Below, piece by piece: positions 15,982 to 24,586 of a stretch of DNA of 64,000 nt. Each line of letters begins with the position of its first letter. Position 1 is the stretch's first letter. Position numbers and translations under genes: made by a program. The notes below the pieces were generated by a model, which did no database searches, was not told the DNA's origin, and saw only the letters and a list, made by a program, of their open reading frames with translations. The DNA is from DATFTF01 sp963825175 (GTDB lineage: Bacteria > Acidobacteriota > Thermoanaerobaculia > UBA5066 > Gp7-AA6), in NCBI GenBank assembly GCA_963825175.1, contig CAWGSA010000004.1:124001-188000 (forward strand). The letters are read 5' to 3'.

Positions 15982-16115
15982 GCGAGGGATCTGCGCCTGC
16001 GGCGCAGCGGCGGTCCGCTCGGCCGGATGCGGCCTCGACGGCCCGCCTGATCCCTCGCTGCGCTCACGCTCCCGCGGCGCGCGCCTCCTCCCCTCTGGGA
16101 GACTTCGCGCGCCGC
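15982..16115. other. Dyad-rich non-coding stretch
   Basis: Perfect 10-bp arms GCGAGGGATC (15982-15991) and GATCCCTCGC (16049-16058) enclose a region that holds a second hairpin, TGCGCC-TGC-GGCGCA (15992-16006). A separate 10-bp dyad follows: GCGGCGCGCG (16074-16083) with CGCGCGCCGC (16106-16115). No protein-like frame is present. With the tandem units this fills the 857 bp between the tRNA and the S8 protease gene; from 16116 to 16263 I see only the ACAAT dyad. Confidence 0.5.
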
Positions 16116-16167
16116 GAACGGGAGCAGGCACCGTGAACCTGTAAGTCACCCGCGAAAGTTCCGCCGT

Positions 16168-16183
16168 ACAATAAGCGTATTGT
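16168..16183. promoter_or_regulatory. ACAAT-N6-ATTGT dyad, upstream of S8 protease
   Basis: ACAAT and ATTGT are separated by AAGCGT, about 80 bp before the protease start codon. This is one of four exact copies of the dyad in the window. It may be an operator or a small hairpin. Confidence 0.45.
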
Positions 16184-16263
16184 GATTTCAATCGGCTCCG
16201 AGGTCGACGTCTCGAAAGAGAGCGCCGACCTGTTGTAACCTCGTTCCTTTCCAGGGGAACCCA

Positions 16264-17802
16264 ATGGTGAATCCTCGAACGATTCTTTCGTGGGCCGCGG
16301 TCGTGGTGATCCCGTTCGCGGCGCTGGGCGCCGACGCGCGGGTCGACCCCAGAATTTTCGCCGCGACGGAGCCCGGCGCCACGGCCAGCTTCCTGGTCGT
16401 CCTCCGGAGCCAGGCCGATCTGGCCGGGGCGTCCGCGATCCACGACCGCAAGGAACGGGCTCGGTTCGTCTACGACGCCCTGGTGGCGCAGGCCGAGTCC
16501 GAGCAAGCGCCTCTGCGCGCTCGCCTCGACGCGGCAGCCGCGCGGTATCGAGCCTTCTTCCTGGTCAACATGCTGGAGGTGGAGGGCAACGAGGATCTCG
16601 CGCGCTCGCTGGCAGCCCGGCCGGACGTCTCGAGCATCGCTCCCAATTTCGCCTTCCGGCCCGTTCCGGCTCCGCGCCCGCCCGAGGCGCAGGCTGCCGG
16701 CGCGCGGCTCGAGGTCGCGTCGAGCGTGGAGCCCAACATCGAGAAGATCGGGGCCCCGGAGATCTGGTCTCGCGGATTCACCGGGCAAGGGATCGTCGTC
16801 GGAATGGCCGACACCGGCGTGGTCTGGGACCACCCGGCGCTCAAGACTCACTACCGGGGATTCGACGGCGTCGCGGCCACGCACGACTACAACTGGCATG
16901 ACGCGATCCACGACGCGCGCCCGACCAACCTGTGCGGCTCCAACGCGCCGACGCCCTGCGACGACGACGGGCACGGCACGTCGACGGCCAGCCTCGCGGT
17001 GGGCGACGACGGCGCGGGCAACCAGGTCGGCGCCGCGCCGGGCGCGCGGTTCATGGCCTGCCGGAACATGGACCAGGGGGACGGGACCCCGGCCCGCTAC
17101 ACGGAGTGCTTTCAATTTTTCCTTGCTCCCACCGATCACAACGGGCAGAACGCACGGCCGGAGCTGGGTGCCGACATCATCAGCAACTCCTGGGGATGCC
17201 CGGCCAGCGAGGGGTGCACCGATGCGAACGTCCTGAAGACCGTGGTCGAGAACATGCAGGCCGCGGGAATCTTCGTCGCCGTCGCCGCCTCCAACGGCGG
17301 GCCGGCCTGCGCCACCATCGACGTTCCGGCGCTGTACGATGCCGCCTTCGCTGTCGGGGCGACCGCGCTCGACGACTCGATCGCCTCCTTTTCGAGCCGC
17401 GGCCCGGTGACGGCCGACGGTTCCAATCGCTTGAAGCCCGACCTGTGCGCGCCGGGAGTCGCTCTGCGCGTGGCGGTCACCAGCGGCGGGTACTCCGGAG
17501 GTTTCTCCGGCACGTCCGGCTCGACTCCGGAAGTCGCCGGAGCCGTCGCCCTCCTGTGGTCGGCCGTGCCGTCGCTGGCGGGGCATCCGGCGACGACCGC
17601 CAACCTTCTCCGGGGCTCCGCGATCGCGTTGAGCGCGACGCAGGATTGCGATCCCTATCCCGGCAGCTCGATTCCCAACGCGGTCTTCGGTTACGGCCGG
17701 CTGGACATCGTCCGCGCCGTCGATCTGGCCGCGCCGTCGGGCCGGATGGCGGTCACGCCCGCATCGAGGCAGCGGACGGTTCGGGTCGTGCCGGAGCGAT
17801 GA
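16264..17802 (+). CDS. Secreted S8 family serine peptidase (subtilisin-like)
   Basis: This 512-residue subtilase has the full triad: Asp183 (MADTGVVWDHP), His237 (DGHGTSTASLA) and Ser418 (GTSGSTPEVAG), with the oxyanion Asn in ISNSWGCP. A signal peptide (residues 1-23) is followed by an I9-type inhibitor propeptide ending near residue 145. Extra segments with paired cysteines (NLCGSNAPTPCDDD, GCPASEGC) suggest an extracellular disulfide-stabilised enzyme like bacillopeptidase F. It probably degrades extracellular protein for nutrition. It stands alone, with tig 59 bp downstream. The final 20 residues are Arg-rich without an added domain. Confidence 0.93.
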   Translation: MVNPRTILSWAAVVVIPFAALGADARVDPRIFAATEPGATASFLVVLRSQADLAGASAIHDRKERARFVYDALVAQAESEQAPLRARLDAAAARYRAFFLVNMLEVEGNEDLARSLAARPDVSSIAPNFAFRPVPAPRPPEAQAAGARLEVASSVEPNIEKIGAPEIWSRGFTGQGIVVGMADTGVVWDHPALKTHYRGFDGVAATHDYNWHDAIHDARPTNLCGSNAPTPCDDDGHGTSTASLAVGDDGAGNQVGAAPGARFMACRNMDQGDGTPARYTECFQFFLAPTDHNGQNARPELGADIISNSWGCPASEGCTDANVLKTVVENMQAAGIFVAVAASNGGPACATIDVPALYDAAFAVGATALDDSIASFSSRGPVTADGSNRLKPDLCAPGVALRVAVTSGGYSGGFSGTSGSTPEVAGAVALLWSAVPSLAGHPATTANLLRGSAIALSATQDCDPYPGSSIPNAVFGYGRLDIVRAVDLAAPSGRMAVTPASRQRTVRVVPER

Positions 17803-17861
17803 CGGGAGGCGATCCGCTCGGACCAGGCGCGCCCGCCCCGGGTTACGGATAGACTCCGCCG

Positions 17862-19175
17862 ATGGTCGTCGTCAGCGCTCAGGAAGAATCTCCGACCCGG
17901 ACCGCCCTTCAGATCGAGGTGCCGGCCGAGGACGTGGACAAAGCCCTCGCCGCGGTGACCCGTTCCTACGTCCAGCGGGCGGCGATCCCCGGTTTTCGCA
18001 AGGGGCACGCTCCGGAATCGGTGGTGGCCAAGAAATTCTCCGGAGCGATCCGCGAGGACGTGCTGGAGCACGTCCTGCCGCAGGCTCTGTCCGACGCGGT
18101 CGAGGAGAAGCAGCTTTCCGTGCTCGGCCGTCCGCGCATCGAAGACTTGAATTGGGAGCCGCCCGGCCCGATTCGTTTCACCGCGCGCCTGGACCTGAAG
18201 CCGACGATCGACCCGGGGGACTACCGCGACGTGACGGTCCAGGACGTCTCCGTCGAGCCGGCCGATTCGGACGTGGATCAGGTCGTCGAGCGCCTGCGCG
18301 AGGGACACGCCGAGTTTCATCCGATCGAGGGACGCGCCGCCGCGCCCGGCGACTTCGCCGTCGCCGACATCGCCGGCACCTTCGTCGAGATTCTCGCGCC
18401 GGGTCAGAATCCGCGCACGTTCCGAGACGAGAAGCTGACCCTGGAGCTCGGGCATCCCGACTCCATGCCGGAGATCAACGAAGCGCTCCGGGGGCTCCTG
18501 CCGGGGGGGGCCCAGCGGTTCCGGAAGAGCTTTCCCGACGACTTCCCCAACGAAGAGTTCCGCGGCAAGACCGTGGATTACGAGCTGACGCTGGTGGCGC
18601 TGAAGGAAAAGAAGCTCCCGGAGGTCAACGACGACTTCGCCCGGCTGGTCGCCGAGGGGGAGACCGCCGAGAGTCTCCGCACCAAGGTCCGCGAGGGCCT
18701 GCGCCGGGACAAGGAGGTCGACCGGCACCGGCACTTTCGGCGGCAGATTTTCGACGTCCTGCTGTCGCGCGTCGACGTCCCTGCCCCCGAGGTGCTGGTC
18801 GAATCGGAAGTCGAGTCGGCCTTGCGCGACTACGCGCGTTACCTGGCCGCGCGCGGCGTGGACCCCAAGGAAGCGGATTGGGAGAAAATCCAGGACGACG
18901 CGCGCCCCGGCGCGCAGCGCCGCGTCCGCGAGTACCTGCTCCTGGACGAGATCGCCCGCCGCGAGAACGTGGCCGTCAGCGACACGGAAGTGGAAGCGGA
19001 GTTCAAGCGCATGGCCGCCCGCCGGGGAGTCGAGCCCGCGGCGCTGCGCGAGGAGATGGAGAAGCACGACGGTCTGCGCGCCCTCCGAGACGAGATGCGT
19101 CTGTCCCGGGCCCTCGACCTCTTGATCTCCTCGGCCCGAGTGTTACCCTCGGGGGAGCCGGTCGAGGTGAAATAG
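17862..19175 (+). CDS. tig: Trigger factor, ribosome-associated chaperone/PPIase
   Basis: This 437-residue protein has the expected three parts: the N-terminal ribosome-binding domain with the signature region GFRKGHAPESVV (residues 42-53; GFRKGKAP in most species), a central FKBP-like domain (FAVADIAGTFVE to VDYELTLVALKEKKLPEVNDDFA), and a helical C-terminal domain. It binds at the polypeptide exit tunnel and assists folding of new chains. It heads the classical order tig-clpP-clpX-lon, linking folding with degradation. ATG 17862 gives normal length. Confidence 0.96.
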   Translation: MVVVSAQEESPTRTALQIEVPAEDVDKALAAVTRSYVQRAAIPGFRKGHAPESVVAKKFSGAIREDVLEHVLPQALSDAVEEKQLSVLGRPRIEDLNWEPPGPIRFTARLDLKPTIDPGDYRDVTVQDVSVEPADSDVDQVVERLREGHAEFHPIEGRAAAPGDFAVADIAGTFVEILAPGQNPRTFRDEKLTLELGHPDSMPEINEALRGLLPGGAQRFRKSFPDDFPNEEFRGKTVDYELTLVALKEKKLPEVNDDFARLVAEGETAESLRTKVREGLRRDKEVDRHRHFRRQIFDVLLSRVDVPAPEVLVESEVESALRDYARYLAARGVDPKEADWEKIQDDARPGAQRRVREYLLLDEIARRENVAVSDTEVEAEFKRMAARRGVEPAALREEMEKHDGLRALRDEMRLSRALDLLISSARVLPSGEPVEVK

Positions 19176-19180
19176 GCGGC

Positions 19181-19258
19181 CCTCACCCGCTCGCCCCCTC
19201 GCCCCCTCGCCCCCTCCGAGTCTCAGAGCGGGGGAGTGGGGGAGGGGGTGAGGGGGAG
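19181..19258. repeat. Paired inverted arrays of 8-bp words (tig-clpP gap)
   Basis: CGCCCCCT-type words (19181-19220) face AGTGGGGG-type words (19224-19253) across a 3-base centre. The two arms are largely complementary, so transcripts could form a long hairpin directly before clpP. Confidence 0.7.
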
Positions 19259-19272
19259 AATGAAAGGCGACC

Positions 19273-19914
19273 ATGGCTGTTATGGAAGAAGAGGGAGGCG
19301 GCATGGTTCTCGTTCCGATGGTCATCGAGCAGACGAGCCGCGGGGAGCGGGCGTACGACATCTATTCGCGCCTGCTCAAGGACAACGTCATTTTTCTGGG
19401 ACAGCCGGTCGATGACACGATCGCCAACCTCATCATCGCCCAGATGCTGTTCCTCGAGTCGGAGAACCCCGAGAAGGACATCTCCTTCTACATCAACTCG
19501 CCGGGCGGAGTGATCTCGGCCGGCATGGCGATCTACGACACGATGCAGTACGTCAAGCCGGACGTCTCGACGATCTGCATCGGCCAGGCCGCCTCCATGG
19601 CCGCGGTCCTGATGGCGGCCGGAGCGCCGGGCAAGCGCTTCGCTCTGCCGAACTCGCGCTTTCTCATTCATCAGCCGCTCGGGTACGGCCTGCAGGGGCA
19701 GGCCACCGACATCGAGATCCACGCCAAGGATCTGCTCAAGATGCGCGAGCGGATCAACGAGATCCTGGCCAAGCACACGAACCAGGCGATCGAGAAGATC
19801 GCCAAGGACACCGACCGGGACTACATCCTGGAGGCCGAGGACGCCCGCAAGTACGGGCTGGTCGACGCCATCTACTACCGGCGCGACGACTTGCCGCTGA
19901 AGGCAGCCGGCTAG
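19273..19914 (+). CDS. clpP: ATP-dependent Clp protease proteolytic subunit
   Basis: This 213-residue peptidase of family S14 carries catalytic Ser108 (GQAASMAAVLMAAG) and His133 (FLIHQPLGY), with the Asp of the triad further on. It forms the tetradecameric barrel that degrades proteins fed by ClpX, whose gene follows after 252 bp. Two starts are possible: ATG 19273, and ATG 19303 (MVLVPMVIEQTSRGERAYDIYSRL, listed in part), which has GGGAGG just upstream and matches the usual N-terminus better. The paired arrays before it could influence expression. Confidence 0.97.
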   Translation: MAVMEEEGGGMVLVPMVIEQTSRGERAYDIYSRLLKDNVIFLGQPVDDTIANLIIAQMLFLESENPEKDISFYINSPGGVISAGMAIYDTMQYVKPDVSTICIGQAASMAAVLMAAGAPGKRFALPNSRFLIHQPLGYGLQGQATDIEIHAKDLLKMRERINEILAKHTNQAIEKIAKDTDRDYILEAEDARKYGLVDAIYYRRDDLPLKAAG

Positions 19915-19927
19915 CTTCGGTGGCCGT

Positions 19928-20003
19928 CCCCCCCTCGCCCACTCGCCCCCTCTGCCCCTCTGAAGGCTCAGAGTGGGAGAGTGGGAGAGTGGGAGAGGGG
20001 GTG
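19928..20003. repeat. Paired inverted arrays of 8-bp words (clpP-clpX gap)
   Basis: C-rich words (19928-19961) face AGTGGGAG-type words (19970-20003) around a short centre (GAAGGCTC region). It begins 14 bp after the clpP stop and could act as a terminator-like hairpin or 3' end stabiliser. Confidence 0.7.
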
Positions 20004-20166
20004 ATTGATTGAATCCGTCATTCCTCCTCGCCGACCGGGAAGTTGGCACCGGAACCGCGCGTTATCCCGGATGCGTATGTGCTACAGTTGGAGGGGGTTG
20101 GGGAACCGGTGATTGACGGCCTCAACCGGTCCGCCTAAAATCCCCAGATCCCCCTCCGGAGGCTGA

Positions 20167-21411
20167 ATGTCGAAGAAAACCGGAAACGGCGATGTGCTTC
20201 GCTGCTCCTTCTGTAACAAGAGCCAGAGGGACGTCAAAAAGCTGATCGCGGGACCCACCGTCTACATCTGTGACGAGTGCGTCGACATCTGCCTCGACAT
20301 CATCGCGGAGGACCGGGTCCTGGAGACCCAGACTCCCGAGACCAAGCTCCCCAAGCCCAAGGAGATCAAGGAGTTTCTCGACGGCTACGTGATCGGCCAG
20401 GAGCAGGCCAAGAAGAAGCTCGCGGTCGCGGTCTACAACCACTACAAGCGCATCGACTACCTGGACAAGAACCGCAAGCTCGACGTGGAGCTTCAGAAGT
20501 CCAACATCCTCTTAGTCGGCCCCACCGGGACGGGCAAGACCCTCCTGGCCCAGACCCTGGCCAAGCTTCTCTCCGTCCCGTTCACCATCGTGGACGCGAC
20601 CACGCTGACCGAGGCCGGCTACGTGGGCGAGGACGTCGAGAACATCATCCTGAAGCTCTACCAGGCGGCCGGCAACGACAAGGAGAAGACCGAGCGCGGC
20701 ATCGTCTACATCGACGAGGTCGACAAGATCGCCCGCAAGGGGGAGAACCCCTCGATCACCAGAGACGTGTCGGGCGAGGGAGTCCAGCAGGCGCTCTTGA
20801 AGATCCTGGAGGGGACGATCGCCAACGTCCCGCCGCAGGGAGGGCGCAAGCACCCCCACCAGGAATTCATCCAGATCGACACGACGAACATCCTTTTCCT
20901 GTGCGGCGGAGCGTTCGTCGGGCTGGAGGAGATCATCAGCCGCCGGATGACCGACAAGTCCATGGGATTCGGCGCCAAGATCACCTCCAAGAAGGAAAAG
21001 CGCTCGAGCGTGCTCTTGGAGAAGGTGCACCCCGAGGACCTCATCAAGTTCGGCATGATTCCGGAGTTCGTCGGACGGCTGCCGGTGGTGGCCACGCTGT
21101 CCGAGCTCGATCAGGTGGCGTTGGTGGAGATCCTGAAGGAGCCCAAGAACTCACTGGTCAAGCAGTACCAGACGATGCTCGAGTTCGAGAACGTGCACCT
21201 GCGCTTCACCGACGATGCCATCGAGGCCATCGCGGAAGAGGCTCTGGCGCGCAACGTCGGAGCCCGGGGGCTCAAGATCATCATCGAGGATCTGATGCTC
21301 GACGTCATGTACCAGATCCCCTCCGACGACGACATCGAGGAATGCGTCATCACCCGGGACGTCGTCAAGAATCACACGAATCCGATCACGATCCTCCGCA
21401 AGGCGGGGTAG
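20167..21411 (+). CDS. clpX: ATP-dependent Clp protease ATP-binding subunit ClpX
   Basis: This 414-residue AAA+ unfoldase starts with the C4 zinc-binding domain (CSFC at 13-16 and CDEC near 35), used for dimerisation and adaptor binding. Walker A is GPTGTGKT and Walker B is IVYIDEVDKI, with sensor-2 NVGARGLK near the C-terminus. Length and all motifs are normal. It unfolds tagged substrates and passes them to ClpP. GGAGG lies just before ATG 20167. Confidence 0.98.
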   Translation: MSKKTGNGDVLRCSFCNKSQRDVKKLIAGPTVYICDECVDICLDIIAEDRVLETQTPETKLPKPKEIKEFLDGYVIGQEQAKKKLAVAVYNHYKRIDYLDKNRKLDVELQKSNILLVGPTGTGKTLLAQTLAKLLSVPFTIVDATTLTEAGYVGEDVENIILKLYQAAGNDKEKTERGIVYIDEVDKIARKGENPSITRDVSGEGVQQALLKILEGTIANVPPQGGRKHPHQEFIQIDTTNILFLCGGAFVGLEEIISRRMTDKSMGFGAKITSKKEKRSSVLLEKVHPEDLIKFGMIPEFVGRLPVVATLSELDQVALVEILKEPKNSLVKQYQTMLEFENVHLRFTDDAIEAIAEEALARNVGARGLKIIIEDLMLDVMYQIPSDDDIEECVITRDVVKNHTNPITILRKAG

Positions 21412-21492
21412 GAAGATCGATCCGACAGGTCCCCGCCCAGGCCGCCGTTCCCAGCGCCGCTCCGCGCGCCGGGATTTGACATTGGGAAACCC

Positions 21493-23895
21493 ATGAAAAC
21501 ATCTGATGAAAACGTCGGAACGACCGAAACCCTACCCCTGGTTCCCCTTCGGGACATGGTGGTCTTCCCGCACATGATGGCGCCGTTCGTGGTCGGGCGA
21601 GAGTCGTCCATCCGCGCGCTCGAGGCGGCGCTCCTGACGAGCTCCAAGCGCCTCTTCCTGGCGGCGCAGCGTAACCCCCAGCTGGACGAGCCCCGGCCCG
21701 AGGACATCTACGAGATCGGCGTGATCGCCACGGTGGCCCAGTCGCTCAAGCTCCCCAACGGGCACATCAAGGTGATGGTGGAGGGGGTGCGTCGGGCGCG
21801 TATCCGCGCCTTCGAGGACCGGCTGGACTATCTGGGCGTGGCCGTCGAGCCGATCGCCGAGAAGGCCTTCGATCCCTCCGAGCTCAAGGACTACATGGGC
21901 AAGGTCCTGGGACTCTTCGAGCAGTACGCCAAGCTCTCGCACCACCTGGCGTTCGAGGGGATCGCCGCGTCGCTCAAGGTGGACGACCCGGAGCGTTTTG
22001 CCGACACGCTGTCCGCACACATGGCGGTGTCGACGCCGGAGAAGCAGACGCTGCTCGAGGCGGATTCGGTGTACGAGCGTCTCCAGAGGCTGCAGGACAT
22101 GCTGGAGATCGAGATCGAGAAGGTCAACATCGATCGCCGGATCAACAACAAAGTCAAGAAGCAGATGGAGAAGGCCCAGAAGGAGTACTACCTCAACGAG
22201 AAGATCAAGGCCATCCACCAGGAGCTCGGAAGGAAGGACGACCGGTCCGACGAGGTCGAAGAGCTCAAGAAGAAGATCGCGGCGTCGGGCATGTCCAAGG
22301 AGGTCCGGGAGAAGGCGGAGCAGGAGCTGCGCCGGCTCGAGGCCATGCCGCCGGTGTCGGCCGAAGCGACCGTCTCGCGCAACTACATCGAGTGGCTGGT
22401 GGGCGTGCCGTGGAAGAAGGCTTCGCGCGAGTCCAAGGATCTTTCGCGCTGCGAGCGGATTCTGAACGAGGACCACCACGGCCTGGAGAAGATCAAGGAG
22501 CGCATCCTGGAGTTCCTGGCCGTCCGGCAGCTCGTCCAGAAGACCAAGGGATCGATCATCTGCTTCGTGGGGCCCCCCGGCGTCGGCAAGACGTCGCTGG
22601 CCAAGTCCATCGCCCGCTCGTTGAACCGCAAGTTCGTGCGGCTCTCCCTGGGGGGAGTGCGGGACGAGGCCGAGATCCGCGGACACCGCCGCACGTACAT
22701 TGGAGCCTTCCCCGGCCAGATCATCCAGATGATGAAGAAGGGCGGCACGGTCAACCCGGTGTTCCTGCTGGACGAGGTCGACAAGATGTCTTCGGACTTT
22801 CGCGGCGATCCGGCCTCGGCCCTGCTGGAGGTCCTGGACCCGGAGCAGAACCACACCTTCGTCGATCACTACCTGGACGTCGAATACGACCTGTCCAAGG
22901 TGATGTTCATCGCCACCGCGAACATCGCCGATCCGATCCCGCCGGCGTTGAAGGACCGGATGGAGATCATTCCGCTGTCCGGCTACACGCCCAATGAGAA
23001 GATCGCCATCGCGCGCCAGTTCCTCGTTCCGAAGCAGCGCGAAGCCAACGGGCTCAAACCGAACCAGATCGAGATGTCCGACGACGCCATCCTTGCGCTG
23101 ATCACCAGCTACACCCGCGAGGCGGGCGTCCGGAACCTCGAGCGGGAAATCGGGAGCGTCTGCCGCAAGGTGGCCCGCAAGATCGTCCAGAAGAAGGCGG
23201 AGACCCCGATCCAGATCACGCCGGAGAACCTCAAGGACTTCCTGGGCAAGGCGCGTTTCCGCAACCGCCGCAAGGGCGAGACGTCCGAGGTGGGCGTGGC
23301 GACCGGCCTGGCCTGGACCGAGGCGGGAGGCGAGATCCTGGCGGTCGAAACCAGCCTGTTGAAGGGCAAGGGCAACCTCACGCTGACCGGCTCCCTGGGA
23401 GACGTGATGCAGGAGTCGGCCCGGGCCGGGGTGTCCTACGTCCGAAGCCGGGCGGAGATGTACGACGCCGATCCGAACTTCCACGAGAAGTACGACATCC
23501 ACATTCACGTGCCGGAAGGAGCGATTCCCAAGGACGGCCCCTCGGCCGGAATCACGATGGCCGTCTCACTGTTCTCGGCCGTGACCAAGATCCCCGTGCT
23601 GAAGGACGTCGCGATGACCGGAGAGATCACCCTGCGCGGCAAGGTCCTTCCCGTGGGCGGCATCAAGGACAAGGTGCTCGCCGCGTTCCGGGCCGGCATC
23701 CGGACCATCGTTCTTTCGACGGAAAACGACAAGGACCTGGACGAGCTGCCCGAGGAGATCCGCAAGGACATGGAGTTTCACCTGGTGTCCAACATGGACG
23801 AAGTGATCAAGGTCGCACTCGAAGGCGTCCCGCCTGCCGCCACCCCGATCGGCCCGGACGCCAAGGTCGCCGAGGGGGGCACGGTCGCGCACTGA
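21493..23895 (+). CDS. lon: Lon ATP-dependent protease
   Basis: This 800-residue LonA protease has the N-terminal substrate-binding domain (LPLVPLRDMVVFPHM), Walker A GPPGVGKTS, Walker B VFLLDEVDKM, and the C-terminal peptidase domain with Ser684 (KDGPSAGITM) and Lys725 (GGIKDKV) as the catalytic dyad. It degrades misfolded and regulatory proteins. It lies 81 bp after clpX in the standard tig-clpP-clpX-lon order. Confidence 0.98.
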   Translation: MKTSDENVGTTETLPLVPLRDMVVFPHMMAPFVVGRESSIRALEAALLTSSKRLFLAAQRNPQLDEPRPEDIYEIGVIATVAQSLKLPNGHIKVMVEGVRRARIRAFEDRLDYLGVAVEPIAEKAFDPSELKDYMGKVLGLFEQYAKLSHHLAFEGIAASLKVDDPERFADTLSAHMAVSTPEKQTLLEADSVYERLQRLQDMLEIEIEKVNIDRRINNKVKKQMEKAQKEYYLNEKIKAIHQELGRKDDRSDEVEELKKKIAASGMSKEVREKAEQELRRLEAMPPVSAEATVSRNYIEWLVGVPWKKASRESKDLSRCERILNEDHHGLEKIKERILEFLAVRQLVQKTKGSIICFVGPPGVGKTSLAKSIARSLNRKFVRLSLGGVRDEAEIRGHRRTYIGAFPGQIIQMMKKGGTVNPVFLLDEVDKMSSDFRGDPASALLEVLDPEQNHTFVDHYLDVEYDLSKVMFIATANIADPIPPALKDRMEIIPLSGYTPNEKIAIARQFLVPKQREANGLKPNQIEMSDDAILALITSYTREAGVRNLEREIGSVCRKVARKIVQKKAETPIQITPENLKDFLGKARFRNRRKGETSEVGVATGLAWTEAGGEILAVETSLLKGKGNLTLTGSLGDVMQESARAGVSYVRSRAEMYDADPNFHEKYDIHIHVPEGAIPKDGPSAGITMAVSLFSAVTKIPVLKDVAMTGEITLRGKVLPVGGIKDKVLAAFRAGIRTIVLSTENDKDLDELPEEIRKDMEFHLVSNMDEVIKVALEGVPPAATPIGPDAKVAEGGTVAH

Positions 23896-23974
23896 GAGCG
23901 CGGGACGCCGGGAGTCAGAGCGAAAGGCGGCCCGGACGGCCGCAGGCCTTCGTGATTGGAATGGTCCGCAACAA

Positions 23975-24586
23975 TTGAAAAGAGAATCCCGCGGTGCTCT
24001 GGTCGCCGCGGTCCACCGTCCGGAGGAGCTGCCGAAGCGGCCCCGCCCGGCGGTGGCGTTCGTGGGGCGCTCGAACGTCGGCAAGTCGAGCCTGTTGAAT
24101 CGTCTCCTGGGAAAGGCAGTAGCCAGAGTCAGCCAGACACCCGGGAAGACCCGGGGGATCTACTTCTATGAGAGCGGACAGGGACATGATTTCGCGGATC
24201 TGCCGGGAACCGGCTTCGCCCGGGTCTCGCGCCGCGAGCGGTCGGGCTGGTCGGATCTGGCGGAACGGTTCTTCGAGAGCGGCCGGGTGGCTCTGGCGGT
24301 GCATTTGATCGACGCGAGGGTCCCCGACGCGCCGGCCGATCTGGCCATGCGCAACTACCTCGGGAGTGTCGGGGTGGAATCGATGGTGGTGGCGACGAAG
24401 TGGGATCGGCTCCCGGCCCGCGAACGTGCTCGGGCCCGCGGCCGAATCGAGGCGGTGCACGGGAGCGTCGTGCCCGTCTCGGCGAAAACAGGCGAAGGGA
24501 TTGAGCAACTGTGGCGGGAAATGCGCCGGCGGCTGTTGGCCGCCGCGCAGGACTCTCCTGGAGAAGGTGAGGAAAACGACGAATGA
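23975..24586 (+). CDS. engB: Ribosome biogenesis GTP-binding protein EngB/YsxC
   Basis: This 203-residue GTPase carries G1 GRSNVGKSS, the G2 region QTPGKTRGI, G3 DLPGTGFA, G4 TKWD and G5 VSAKTGEG. EngB acts in late large-subunit assembly. The start at TTG 23975 is the longest form; no ATG fits better. G3 reads DLPGTG, close to the usual DLPGYG. The stop overlaps rho by 4 bases (ATGA). Confidence 0.95.
   Translation: MKRESRGALVAAVHRPEELPKRPRPAVAFVGRSNVGKSSLLNRLLGKAVARVSQTPGKTRGIYFYESGQGHDFADLPGTGFARVSRRERSGWSDLAERFFESGRVALAVHLIDARVPDAPADLAMRNYLGSVGVESMVVATKWDRLPARERARARGRIEAVHGSVVPVSAKTGEGIEQLWREMRRRLLAAAQDSPGEGEENDE

Noticed and set aside
15487..17586. Long antisense frame across the tRNA-like units and S8 protease
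   Set aside because: It translates the repeats and the reverse of the protease with no recognisable domain; it is a by-product of high GC.
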